Assembly: GCA_039030555.1 (NCBI GenBank) | Contig: JBCCDY010000009.1 | Span: 124,001-188,000 of the forward strand | Length of the DNA stretch: 64,000 nucleotides | Source of the DNA: JBCCDY01 sp039030555 | Lineage (GTDB): Bacteria > Bacteroidota > Bacteroidia > Cytophagales > Cyclobacteriaceae | Reading direction: 5' to 3' | Shown: positions 26,430 to 34,805 of the stretch, in pieces | How positions within the stretch are numbered: the first letter of the stretch is position 1 | Layout of the letters: each line of letters begins with the position of its first letter | Notes under the pieces: generated by a model | The model's database searches: none | What the model saw: only the letters and a program-made list of their open reading frames with translations | What the model was told of the DNA's origin: nothing | Program-made: the position numbers and the translations under genes

Positions 26430-27029
26430 TTAATAAACCCTAATAATTTCCCCAGTCATATTTCCTTCTACACTTTTTTGGTAGGCAGCAGCAACCCTAT
26501 CCATCGTCACCGGAATATGGCCTGGGAAATATTCACTATAATGCTCTACTGAATCTTCTACCAATCCTGCAGATACAGCATTTATTCTCATTCCTTTTTT
26601 AAGTTCTCTTGAAGCACCTAAAACGAAACCATGAATGGCATTGTTTACGGTTGCAGGAACAATGGAACCTTTAACAGGGTCTTCAGATAATATTCCTGTT
26701 GTAAGGGTAAAAGACCCATAATTATTCAGGTGATGCTGTCCAATTCGAACCAGATTAATCTGGCCCATCATCTTACTTTGTATTCCGACGTAGAAGTCTT
26801 CTTCTTTCAATTCTTGTAAATCACCCCATGCCGCATCTCCGGCCGTGCAAATACATGCATCTAATTCTCCGGTTTTTTCAAATAGCTGATTTGTGGAATC
26901 CTCTTTGGTTAGATCAACTCTAAAATCTCCTGAATTTCTTCCTGCAATAAGGACTTCATGTTTTTTATCAAGTTCGGTGAATACCTTTTGGCCGATTGTT
27001 CCACTTCCACCAATAATTAGAATTTTCAT
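26430..27029 (-). CDS. Short-chain dehydrogenase/reductase lacking the usual Tyr-Lys pair
   Basis: A 199-residue Rossmann protein with N-terminal nucleotide-binding motif IIGGSGTIGQKVF and an SDR-type central region (ICTAGDAAWGDL, then SFTLTTGILS). It is shorter than classical SDRs (about 250). At the usual YxxxK position the sequence reads ATVNNAIHGFVLGASREL, so the catalytic Tyr and Lys are not evident. This is as in a known compact subgroup of SDR-like proteins. Substrate unknown. The downstream-facing DinB gene starts the pair; only 10 bases separate them. Confidence 0.85.
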   Translation of the reverse strand: MKILIIGGSGTIGQKVFTELDKKHEVLIAGRNSGDFRVDLTKEDSTNQLFEKTGELDACICTAGDAAWGDLQELKEEDFYVGIQSKMMGQINLVRIGQHHLNNYGSFTLTTGILSEDPVKGSIVPATVNNAIHGFVLGASRELKKGMRINAVSAGLVEDSVEHYSEYFPGHIPVTMDRVAAAYQKSVEGNMTGEIIRVY

Positions 27030-27039
27030 GTCGATATTT

Positions 27040-27501
27040 TTAGTGGTGAATCATTTTTCTCATAGCCATCACATAACCTAGATGAAGGCCTTCATGAATA
27101 TTATTGAAAGATATTGAATCGTCTGTGCTATTTAAGATGACTCCAAAGCTCGTATGATACTCTTTGAAATTAACGAAAATGCCTTTTGACAAATCCTCCT
27201 CAAACTGATTTACGAGAACAACAGCTTGCTCTTTGAGAAAGCTGATTTCTTCTTCACTAATCATTCCTTCAGGCTTTGTCCCCTTTCTATATTTCCCTAT
27301 AATTTCCTCGTCAACTTTCACATCAATATTAGCTAACCGATAACAAATCAATTGATGGGTAACAATGACGTGTCCTAGATGCCATGCCAGATTGTTTTTA
27401 AAACCTGAGGGGACCTGGTTTAGCTGTTCCAATGAAAAAGGGCTTATAAGACCTAAAAGGTTTTTTCTGGATTGGCGAAGTAAGTCGGTTTGAAAACTCA
27501 T
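27040..27501 (-). CDS. DinB-family protein
   Basis: A 153-residue four-helix-bundle protein of the DinB/YfiT superfamily. Metal-binding histidines are visible in LAWHLGHVIVTHQL and near the C-terminus in HEGLHLGYVMAMRKM. Members are metal-dependent enzymes, often thiol (bacillithiol or similar) S-transferases. The exact reaction is not predictable. It is the first gene of a two-gene unit with the SDR-like gene. Confidence 0.87.
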   Translation of the reverse strand: MSFQTDLLRQSRKNLLGLISPFSLEQLNQVPSGFKNNLAWHLGHVIVTHQLICYRLANIDVKVDEEIIGKYRKGTKPEGMISEEEISFLKEQAVVLVNQFEEDLSKGIFVNFKEYHTSFGVILNSTDDSISFNNIHEGLHLGYVMAMRKMIHH

Positions 27502-27572
27502 GGGTCAATATTCAAAATGGAATCTGAATCTAGTAGATAAGTTTATATTAGAGGTTTGATTTGTAAAAAACT

Positions 27573-28961
27573 ATGACACGACAGCCAATTTTCTTCATCA
27601 TAACCGCTTTAATGTTTTTCACCTGTAGTACGGAAACGAATAAGACTGAACAAGAACAGAAGCCAAATACTGTTTTTGAAGTAAAAATTGATGATGAAAT
27701 TCAATCAATGATCAATGAGATTTCCCCTGAAAGTCTGGAAGCAATTATTGAAAAATTAGTCAGTTTTGGAACGAGGCATTCTTTAAGCGAAACCCAGAGC
27801 GATACATTTGGAATTGGTGCGGCAAGAAGATGGGTTAAAGATCAGTTTGAAGAATATGCAAAAGAATCAAACGGAAGAATGATTGCAGAGCTTGATCCTT
27901 ACATCGTTGAGCCAAGTAATAGAATACCGTATCCTGTGGAAATGAAGAATGCGATGGCTACTTTGAAAGGTACAGACCCGAATGATGATCGTGTATTTGT
28001 GATCAGTGGACATCTGGATTCAAGGGTTAGTGATGTGATGGATAGTGCCTCAATATCTCCGGGTGCTAATGATGATGCTTCTGGGGTTGCCATTGTCATG
28101 GAATTGGCGAAGATCATGGCGAAGAGAGCATTTCCTTCTACTATAATTTTTGTAGCAGTTCAGGGAGAAGAACAGGGGCTGTTTGGCTCTACTCATTTAG
28201 CTAATAGCCTTAAGGAAGATAGTGTGAATGTCGTAGCTATGTTGAATAATGATATTGTCGGAAACAGTCTGTCCAGTGAGACCAATATTAAAAATGATTC
28301 TGTGGTTCGTGTATTCAGTGAAAGCATTCCTTCACTGGAGACAGAAAGAGAGGGTAGGATCAGACAATATACGGGACGTGAGAATGATAGTCCTGCAAGG
28401 CTCCTGGCGCGTTATGCCAAAGAGTTTGGTGAAGCTTACAATCCAAATTTCTCTGTTAAGCTTATCTATAGAAATGATCGGTATTTAAGAGGAGGTGATC
28501 ATACACCTTTTGTTAAAAACGGATACTCTGCGATCCGCTTTTGTGAGATCAATGAACATTTTGAACGTCAGCATCAGGATCTCAGAGAAGAAGATGGTGT
28601 TCAATATGGTGATCTGGAAGAGTTTTTAGACTATGGTTATATGGCTAGAATTGCTTCTGTTAATCTGGCCGCGCTGGCTAATTTAGCACTAGCACCATAT
28701 AAACCTCAGGATGTTGGACTTAAAACAAGCTTGAGCAACTTTACAACATTGATTTGGAATCATCCTTCAAAAGGAGTGAAACCAAAGTCCTATGAGGTAT
28801 TAGTTCGCGATACTGATGAGCCAATGTGGTCCAAAAAGATCATGGTGCAAGATACTTTTGCAACGCTGGATTTTTCTAAAGATAACTACCTTTTCTCCGT
28901 TAGGTCAGTAGATAGCAAAGGCCACGCAAGTTTACCAGTTTTCCCTGTGCCTGTTAGGTGA
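27573..28961 (+). CDS. M28-family zinc aminopeptidase lipoprotein
   Basis: A 462-residue secreted metallopeptidase with a lipoprotein leader (Cys near residue 18 in MFFTCS). The two-zinc site of M28 is complete by eye: His in SGHLDSR, bridging Asp in SPGANDDASG, Glu pair in QGEEQGLFGS, Asp in LNNDIVGN and His in RGGDHTPF. The last about 85 residues form an FnIII-like domain (TLIWNHPSKGVKPKSYEVLV). It likely trims peptides at the outer membrane or in the periplasm. It is divergent from the DinB gene. Confidence 0.92.
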   Translation: MTRQPIFFIITALMFFTCSTETNKTEQEQKPNTVFEVKIDDEIQSMINEISPESLEAIIEKLVSFGTRHSLSETQSDTFGIGAARRWVKDQFEEYAKESNGRMIAELDPYIVEPSNRIPYPVEMKNAMATLKGTDPNDDRVFVISGHLDSRVSDVMDSASISPGANDDASGVAIVMELAKIMAKRAFPSTIIFVAVQGEEQGLFGSTHLANSLKEDSVNVVAMLNNDIVGNSLSSETNIKNDSVVRVFSESIPSLETEREGRIRQYTGRENDSPARLLARYAKEFGEAYNPNFSVKLIYRNDRYLRGGDHTPFVKNGYSAIRFCEINEHFERQHQDLREEDGVQYGDLEEFLDYGYMARIASVNLAALANLALAPYKPQDVGLKTSLSNFTTLIWNHPSKGVKPKSYEVLVRDTDEPMWSKKIMVQDTFATLDFSKDNYLFSVRSVDSKGHASLPVFPVPVR

Positions 28962-28975
28962 TTTAGCAGGCTGTT

Positions 28976-29746
28976 CTACTGATTTAGGCTGTTCATAATT
29001 CTTTTTCTGACTGTATGCTTATGTACTAAGGCCAACAATGGTATCAGCAAATAAGTGAATCCTGCTTGTGCAGATGCAACTCCGCCCCATATCACTACAA
29101 TTAGAACGCTGATAAAAGGTATTCCCATGGTAATGCTAAAGCCATACAGCTGGATTTTGGTTTCTGCAACCTCCAGCGCGTTCAGTTCAATAAGATCTCT
29201 TTTTCGATAGGCATTGTAGTACCATAAAAAATAAATGAACTGAATAGCTGCTAAACCCAGACCGAAGTTGATCATCAGGTCAGCCCATTGATCAGGAGTT
29301 AATAAAGCCTGATTGAGTTCTTTCGCTTTTAGTCTCATTACTTCCGAAGAGGCCCCAAAAAATGACTTAATTTCCAGCCAGAAGGATGTGCCTAATATAT
29401 CGAATAGATACTTCAAGGGATATACATAATAAAGCAGAAGAAAGAGTAATAGGAAATTTGTCGTTTTAGTCAAACGATCTTCAATCCCGTATTTCAGAAA
29501 GAAAATGTAATGCCTGTTCCAGAGTGCAAGGATTAACATCGTACAGAATATAAAGCCTAAAAATCCATACATCGATTTTTGAAGTTCCAGATAGGATTTA
29601 GGCACTTCCAGCGAAACGACTAATAATGTAATCGAAAACCCAAAGACAGTGTCGGTCAGGGCTTCAAGTCGGCTGGTTTCTATTCCTCTATATCTGAATC
29701 CGGTTTTTGATTCGGTTTGATCCTTTTTTAAAGTGTATCTGAACAT
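28976..29746 (-). CDS. TMEM175/DUF1211-like membrane protein (potassium-channel family)
   Basis: A 256-residue protein with about six hydrophobic segments. The first carries the family phrase RLEALTDTVFGFSITLLVVSLEVP, matching the RxxxFSDxVxAIAITLL-type selectivity helix of bacterial TMEM175. A hallmark Phe-Ser is partly retained (GFS). Bacterial relatives conduct K+. It converges on the M28 gene. Confidence 0.82.
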   Translation of the reverse strand: MFRYTLKKDQTESKTGFRYRGIETSRLEALTDTVFGFSITLLVVSLEVPKSYLELQKSMYGFLGFIFCTMLILALWNRHYIFFLKYGIEDRLTKTTNFLLLFLLLYYVYPLKYLFDILGTSFWLEIKSFFGASSEVMRLKAKELNQALLTPDQWADLMINFGLGLAAIQFIYFLWYYNAYRKRDLIELNALEVAETKIQLYGFSITMGIPFISVLIVVIWGGVASAQAGFTYLLIPLLALVHKHTVRKRIMNSLNQ

Positions 29747-29860
29747 AACTTTAATTTAAATCAAAATAAGATTAAGTTCTCTAAAGCATGACTTCAACTT
29801 GTTTATGATTTTTTATCCGTAAAATGAACCGTATTCAAAAAGTCACGTCTTATCCCTGAA

Positions 29861-30421
29861 ATGCAGCGGAAACCGGAAAATATATTTGATGAACTCCTCG
29901 TGATTAGATGCCAGAAAGGTGATGAGAAAGCATTTGAGATTATTGTAAAGCGTTGGAACGTTAGGCTCATCAAATTTGCCTATAAGCAAGTTCGAGATAT
30001 GGATGTTGCCAAAGATATCTCACAGGAAAGTTGGGCCACAATTACAAAATCGATTAAGAAACTGAACGATCCTGCAAGATTTAGCAGCTGGGCGTTTCGA
30101 GTAACCTATTCTAAATCAATGGATTGGTTGAGAAAAAATCAACGAACGGATTCTGATCAAGCTGAAAAATTGGAGTACAAAGAAATCGAGGAGGAGCATA
30201 ACGAGGAAATTTTGCTTACTCTTTTGAAAAAGGCGATTAGAGAATTACCCGATAAGCAAAGAGTTGTACTGGATTTTTTCTACACAGAAGGCTACAACAT
30301 ATTTCAGATTGGGGAAATATTAAAAATACCATACGGGACAGTGAAATCCCGATTATTCAAAGCGAGAGAACATTTAAAAAGACTAATTAAACAACACAGC
30401 CATGAATACGAAAACGGATGA
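29861..30421 (+). CDS. ECF-type RNA polymerase sigma factor
   Basis: A 186-residue sigma-70-family regulator. Region 2 is seen as DMDVAKDISQESWATITKSI and region 4 as ELPDKQRVVLDFFYTEGYNI followed by PYGTVKSRLFKAREHL. Its end overlaps the next gene by 20 bases, so the two are co-expressed. The partner is a small membrane protein that may act as its regulator. The targets are unknown. Confidence 0.93.
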   Translation: MQRKPENIFDELLVIRCQKGDEKAFEIIVKRWNVRLIKFAYKQVRDMDVAKDISQESWATITKSIKKLNDPARFSSWAFRVTYSKSMDWLRKNQRTDSDQAEKLEYKEIEEEHNEEILLTLLKKAIRELPDKQRVVLDFFYTEGYNIFQIGEILKIPYGTVKSRLFKAREHLKRLIKQHSHEYENG

Positions 30422-30785
30422 CATTGATAAATTAATTAAGGAAGCACTTAATGAAGAAGAGGCCGCTTTTTACGATAAACTGGAAGAGAAAGGACTTTTT
30501 GATATGGTTGCGAATCTATATAGCGGCAAACTAAAAGGCTGGGTGTATTTCACCACTTTCCTAAATTTTTCCTTTGCTGCTGTAGCCTTCTTCTGCTCTG
30601 TCAAGTTTCTTGAATCAGAAGAAGTTTATTACCAAATACGCTGGGGAGCCGGAATGTTCTTAAGCTGGATATCTGTATCTATGATAAAGCTCTGGAATTG
30701 GATGCAGCTTGATAAGAACACGCTTCTGAGAGAAATAAAAAGACTTGAATTACAAATTGCCAGTATGGCAAAAAAGGTAAGTTAA
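30402..30785 (+). CDS. DUF6768-like membrane protein, probable partner of the ECF sigma
   Basis: A 127-residue protein with N-terminal DDIDKLIKEALNEEEAAFYDKL, two hydrophobic segments (WVYFTTFLNFSFAAVAFFC; WGAGMFLSWISVSMIKLW) and a short C-terminal coiled coil. The N-terminal phrase matches DUF6768. Overlap with the sigma gene suggests an anti-sigma-like membrane role, by position only. Confidence 0.75.
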   Translation: MNTKTDDIDKLIKEALNEEEAAFYDKLEEKGLFDMVANLYSGKLKGWVYFTTFLNFSFAAVAFFCSVKFLESEEVYYQIRWGAGMFLSWISVSMIKLWNWMQLDKNTLLREIKRLELQIASMAKKVS

Positions 30786-30939
30786 GTGGCCTCAAAAAGT
30801 TAATCATCCTGATTCAAATGCTTTTAATAGAATAATTATCACTTGAAATAGGATGGAAGGTAGAATTTTTCCTATTCTGAATAAATTCAAAACATATATA
30901 AAATCGCTGTGTTCTTGGAGCTATAACAAACACAGAAAG

Positions 30940-31458
30940 ATGAAAAAATTAATTTATGCATGTATGTTTTGCTCTGTAATTGCATTCACTTGTAATGCAG
31001 GGGGTACTGAAAAGTCTGCAAAAAATGATATTAAGTCAACTTCCATTGAAGCAGACAAGGATATCGTTTCTTTAGCTGTAGAAACAGATATTCTTTCTAC
31101 TTTGGTTGCTGCTGTTAAAGCAGGTGGTCTGGTAGAAACACTTCAAGGAGATGGCCCTTTCACTGTATTTGCTCCAACGAATGATGCATTTGCTGCACTT
31201 CCTGAAGGAACACTAGAGTCATTGTTAAAACCGGAAAACAAAGATAAGCTGGTTGCGATATTGACTTATCATGTGGTATCGGGAAAAGTAATGTCTTCAG
31301 ACCTTAAAGAAGGAATGAAAGCGAAAACTGTAAATGGCAAAGAAATCACAATTTCATTGAAAGGTGGAGCTAAAGTGAATGATGCTTCAGTAGTAAAAGC
31401 TGATATTGAGGCATCTAATGGTGTAGTGCATGTCATTGATGCCGTTATTTTGCCATAA
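30940..31458 (+). CDS. Fasciclin-domain exported protein
   Basis: A 172-residue protein made of a leader and one fasciclin (FAS1) domain. Motifs are FTVFAPTNDAFAALPEGTL, ILTYHVVSGKVMSSDL and NGVVHVIDAVILP. The leader ends at a cysteine (AFTC, residue 18), so it may be a lipoprotein although the lipobox is poor. The frame opens further upstream at 30853, but the leader plainly begins at the ATG at 30940. FAS1 domains mediate adhesion. A hairpin terminator follows. Confidence 0.92.
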   Translation: MKKLIYACMFCSVIAFTCNAGGTEKSAKNDIKSTSIEADKDIVSLAVETDILSTLVAAVKAGGLVETLQGDGPFTVFAPTNDAFAALPEGTLESLLKPENKDKLVAILTYHVVSGKVMSSDLKEGMKAKTVNGKEITISLKGGAKVNDASVVKADIEASNGVVHVIDAVILP

Positions 31459-31486
31459 AAAAAGAAACAACCCAGACAATGATCAA

Positions 31487-31512
31487 AAGCCTGTCGTATT
31501 TTCGGCAGGCTT
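31487..31512 (+). terminator. Rho-independent terminator after the fasciclin gene
   Basis: Ten-base arms 31487-31496 and 31503-31512 pair fully with one G-U wobble (AAGCCTGTCG and CGGCAGGCTT), with a 6-base loop, followed by a T-rich tail. The next gene's ATG is only 6 bases later. Confidence 0.8.
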
Positions 31513-31518
31513 TATTTT

Positions 31519-32013
31519 ATGAAAATTATTCAGCCCAAACCTCCAGGATTCGAAGATCAAGTTCATAAGTTCAAGTTTGAAGTAAATACTTCGAACGAAC
31601 GGGTTTGGAGGTGGCTTAACGACCCGGATACATTTACCAAGACTCAATACTGGCCCTACATAGTTGAGTTTTACAGTCCAGAAGCTGGAGTGGCTTCGGC
31701 TGGTTTTCAAGAAGGGGTTATTACAAACCACTATGGTCCATTTATTAATTTTGCTGGTATTCTTACCGAAATCAAGCCTGAAGAATATAGAGACCTTCAA
31801 TATTATTATGGTAGCTACGCTATCAATTTCAATTGGATACGACCATACCGATTAGAGTTTTCAACAAGAATAGTTGAAGAAAATAGAACTGAAATTACTG
31901 GCAGAATTTGCTGTTATGTAAAGCCTTGGATTTCTGGTTTTTGGCTTTCAATGCAAAGGCGGTTTTGGAAGCGGTTTCAAAAATGGTCTTCAAAAAGTAT
32001 TCTAAAGCAATAA
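31519..32013 (+). CDS. SRPBCC-like hypothetical protein
   Basis: A 164-residue soluble protein. The phrase FKFEVNTSNERVWRWLNDPDTFTK is typical of START/Bet v1-like (SRPBCC) lipid-binding domains, and the order of strands and final helix (SMQRRFWKRFQKWSSKSIL) fits. The ligand is unknown. The ATG lies 6 bases past the preceding terminator hairpin, leaving almost no leader, so its own promoter would have to overlap that hairpin. Confidence 0.68.
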   Translation: MKIIQPKPPGFEDQVHKFKFEVNTSNERVWRWLNDPDTFTKTQYWPYIVEFYSPEAGVASAGFQEGVITNHYGPFINFAGILTEIKPEEYRDLQYYYGSYAINFNWIRPYRLEFSTRIVEENRTEITGRICCYVKPWISGFWLSMQRRFWKRFQKWSSKSILKQ

Positions 32014-32063
32014 GGTTTTTTACATTTTCAATAGGAACGGTATATTGAAGTAATTCTGTACTC

Positions 32064-33230
32064 ATGTTTCTAGTCTTTCCTAGCTTTAACCTTTATAGTA
32101 CGCCCTTATTAGTTTTAGTTATTCAGGGGTTGATTTTTGCTTTTTTATTGTTGCATCGATATAAGCAAAAGAAACATCTTTATGATCTTTTGCTTGGGTT
32201 ATTGCTTCTCATTACTGCCTACCACAGAACCTCATTTACTATTGGGTTTATGGATTGGTACGATACCTATAGAAATACCAAAATCAATTACTACTTAGTA
32301 AACATGACATTGGCTATTGGGCCATTAATTTATTTATATGTAAAAAGCCTCATAGAGCCTCAATTCAGATTTTTGAAAAGAGACTTATGGCATTTTTTGC
32401 TACCGGTTCTTTACTTTTTTTATAGCATAGTAATCTATGTTTATGATATTTCTCAACCCGGATTTTGGGATGTTCAAAATGGGGTGTTGTATTTAAAGCT
32501 TAATATGCAATTACTTCCTCCAGTGTTTACGGGATTAGAGTATACATCTTACCTTCTATACTTCACTTTTACAATTCAATTGTTTCTAAAGCATAAACAT
32601 CATTTACAAGAGTACTTTTCAAATACGTATCAAATAGAACTGAATTGGATTCGAAACTTTCTAATTGTCTATATTTTTCTGACTGCCTATCGCTTTATTC
32701 AGGAAATCGTTGGGCTTTATACCAAACTAAGTTGGATTGACCAGTGGTGGATTCATTTATTCTCCGCTATTGCACTGGTTTATTTGGGGATCAATGGTTA
32801 CTTCAAGGATCTATCAAAATTAAGGGCTTTACCACAATTAGGAAAAAGAGAAGGTATTAAATCAAATACTTCCGGGCCGTCAATAATTAAAAAAGATCAG
32901 TTAGATGATTTTATGGAAAAAGAGCAACCCTATTTAAATCCCAACCTAACTCTTCCTGAATTAGCTAATCAATTGAGTTTATCCGTTCATGATCTTTCAG
33001 AAATTGTGAATCAATTGTACCATAAGAACTTTAACGACTTTATAAACTCTTATCGGGTGAAAGAGGTGAAGGAAAGAATGGTCGATCCCGCCAATGGACA
33101 TTTGTCACTATTGGGGATAGCCATAGAATGTGGTTTTAATAGCAAATCAACATTTAACCGTGTTTTTAAGAGGTCCGTTGGCCAATCACCAACCGAATAC
33201 TTGACATCCCACAAAAATGGGATGTCCTAA
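32064..33230 (+). CDS. AraC-family regulator with N-terminal membrane domain
   Basis: A 388-residue protein. Residues 1 to about 250 hold seven hydrophobic segments (for example LLVLVIQGLIFAFLLLH). Residues about 285-385 form a two-HTH AraC DNA-binding domain, with second-HTH signature LGIAIECGFNSKSTFNRVFK and the closing GQSPTEYL. This membrane-bound AraC type is common in Bacteroidota and is thought to sense extracellular or membrane signals. It is 86 bases upstream of the DoxX gene and may control it. Confidence 0.93.
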   Translation: MFLVFPSFNLYSTPLLVLVIQGLIFAFLLLHRYKQKKHLYDLLLGLLLLITAYHRTSFTIGFMDWYDTYRNTKINYYLVNMTLAIGPLIYLYVKSLIEPQFRFLKRDLWHFLLPVLYFFYSIVIYVYDISQPGFWDVQNGVLYLKLNMQLLPPVFTGLEYTSYLLYFTFTIQLFLKHKHHLQEYFSNTYQIELNWIRNFLIVYIFLTAYRFIQEIVGLYTKLSWIDQWWIHLFSAIALVYLGINGYFKDLSKLRALPQLGKREGIKSNTSGPSIIKKDQLDDFMEKEQPYLNPNLTLPELANQLSLSVHDLSEIVNQLYHKNFNDFINSYRVKEVKERMVDPANGHLSLLGIAIECGFNSKSTFNRVFKRSVGQSPTEYLTSHKNGMS

Positions 33231-33316
33231 ATTATAACTCAGGACTCCTAAACATCATTTGAGGCGTCCAAATGCCTGTTTGAAGCGTCTTTTACATCAT
33301 CAACTCAAAAAACAAA

Positions 33317-33841
33317 ATGATGAAAAAGACATTAATCAAAATGATTCAACCTGTTCTTCAGAACAAATGGTATGCTGACTTAGCCTTTGCAATTCCCAGG
33401 TTTATAGCCGGAATGTTGTTATCTATTGACTTTGGCTCAAGTAAATTCGGTATGCCCTGGACTGACCCTGAAAAGAATCTATCCCTATTGGAAGTAGCAT
33501 CTTGGTTTCCAGAGGATGTAGCCAAGTTTGGAGGGCTATTTGCCATAACTCCTTGGTTTTTCGCATGGATGGGAGCCGCAAGTGAAGCCATAGGAGGCTT
33601 ATTTCTAGCTTTTGGATTAAAAACCAGGGTTTTCTCTTTTTTAATTATGTGTACAATGCTAGTCGCTATCTTTTTTCAGAAGTGGGGTGGAGGAACCTGG
33701 GGAATGTTACCAGCTATGGGCTTTCTTTGGATCTCTACCTTTCATTTGGTTTTAGGGTCTGGAAGGTTTGGGTTAGACTATCTAATCACTAGACGCCTAA
33801 ACGGATCAATTATAGAGACTCCTTTGGCAAGGGTACTTTAA
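33317..33841 (+). CDS. DoxX-family membrane protein
   Basis: A 174-residue protein with about four membrane segments. The phrases FIAGMLLSIDFGSSKFGMP, WMGAASEAIGGLFLAFGLKTR and HLVLGSGRFGLDYL match the DoxX family, whose members are linked to respiratory or redox functions. The precise activity is unknown. It follows the AraC-type regulator in the same direction. Confidence 0.87.
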   Translation: MMKKTLIKMIQPVLQNKWYADLAFAIPRFIAGMLLSIDFGSSKFGMPWTDPEKNLSLLEVASWFPEDVAKFGGLFAITPWFFAWMGAASEAIGGLFLAFGLKTRVFSFLIMCTMLVAIFFQKWGGGTWGMLPAMGFLWISTFHLVLGSGRFGLDYLITRRLNGSIIETPLARVL

Positions 33842-33852
33842 GGAATAAGTAA

Positions 33853-33886
33853 GTCGGGAGGTCTGTAAAAGAGTAACTCTCCCGAC
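33853..33886. terminator. Hairpin terminator between convergent genes
   Basis: Perfect 8-base arms GTCGGGAG (33853-33860) and CTCCCGAC (33879-33886) around an 18-base loop, sited between the ends of the DoxX and ABM genes. It could serve both strands, though the T-runs are short. Confidence 0.55.
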
Positions 33887-33939
33887 CTATTATAAAATTC
33901 ATGGATCAAATCTTAAGTCAATAGTTTCAGAATAGTGAA

Positions 33940-34251
33940 CTATGTAAAAACTTCGTAGTGAACTACTTTTTCTTCAAACTCTAACAGATACTTTTTATCT
34001 TCTTCATAGTATTTTGCCTTTTCATAATCTTCTCCGGCAAAGTTTTTTATTACTTCCAGATTTTTCCAATAGGTGATTAAAGTATAGTGAGCCTTATCAT
34101 CTTCAATCCGGGTAAGAAAATCTAATTTTATAAACCCAGCTGTATTCTTGTAATCAGGTATAGCTATTGATTTCATGAGGTCTATGTATTCTACCTGATC
34201 CTCTTTTTTAGTAATACCATGCCAGATTCTTGCAATCATCTCATTAGTCAT
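33940..34251 (-). CDS. Antibiotic-biosynthesis-monooxygenase (ABM) domain protein
   Basis: A 103-residue dimeric alpha-beta barrel-type protein. MIARIWHGITKKEDQVEYID, FLTRIEDDKAHYTLITYW and the final VVHYEVF match the ABM/Dabb-like fold. Members include quinol monooxygenases and haem-degrading enzymes. No catalytic residue is decisive here. It lies 12 bases after the GNAT gene in the same direction. Confidence 0.8.
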   Translation of the reverse strand: MTNEMIARIWHGITKKEDQVEYIDLMKSIAIPDYKNTAGFIKLDFLTRIEDDKAHYTLITYWKNLEVIKNFAGEDYEKAKYYEEDKKYLLEFEEKVVHYEVFT

Positions 34252-34263
34252 TTAGTAGATATC

Positions 34264-34716
34264 TTAATTGTTTAAAGTCAGGTCACAATTGATTTCAACA
34301 TCATCAATTTGAGCACCCATTTTTTTGTAGAATTCTTGCGCATTGGTATTCCAATTCGATACCTGCCATCTCACTTTGCTGCATTTTTCTTTTTTAGCGA
34401 AATCAACAACTTTATCTAGTAAAGCTTTACCCAGACCAAGACCTCTATATTGCTCTCTTACATACAGATCATCCATATAAATCGATTTTCCAATCCAGGT
34501 ATGGTATGAAAAGAAATAAGTTGCAAAGCCAAGAACGTTCTCATTCTCATCTACTGCTACAAATCCATTGAAAAAGGATTTCTCTTTTTTCATTTTTTCA
34601 ACGGTGTTAACCATTCTTTCTGGTGTCTTCTCAAAAAGTGCAAACTCTTGAAATAAGTCTATCAATTTTGGGAAGTCGCCTTCGTTGGCATCTCTAATTG
34701 TAAAGGTTTGATTCAC
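34264..34716 (-). CDS. GNAT-family N-acetyltransferase
   Basis: A 150-residue acetyl-CoA-dependent acetyltransferase. The acetyl-CoA-binding loop is YRGLGLGKALLDKVVDFAKK, preceded by the strand SIYMDDLYVREQ; the C-terminal helix is NWNTNAQEFYKKMGA. It resembles the diamine/thialysine acetyltransferase group (MDDLYV is shared), but the acceptor cannot be fixed. It is divergent from the caspase-fold gene. Confidence 0.93.
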   Translation of the reverse strand: MNQTFTIRDANEGDFPKLIDLFQEFALFEKTPERMVNTVEKMKKEKSFFNGFVAVDENENVLGFATYFFSYHTWIGKSIYMDDLYVREQYRGLGLGKALLDKVVDFAKKEKCSKVRWQVSNWNTNAQEFYKKMGAQIDDVEINCDLTLNN

Positions 34717-34805
34717 AGCTAGCTAATTTTGTGAGTTGAAAATAATCGCAAACATAGGTTTTTGACCTTTAAGGAATAGTAGCTATTTTAAAATTTTAAT
34801 ATAAA

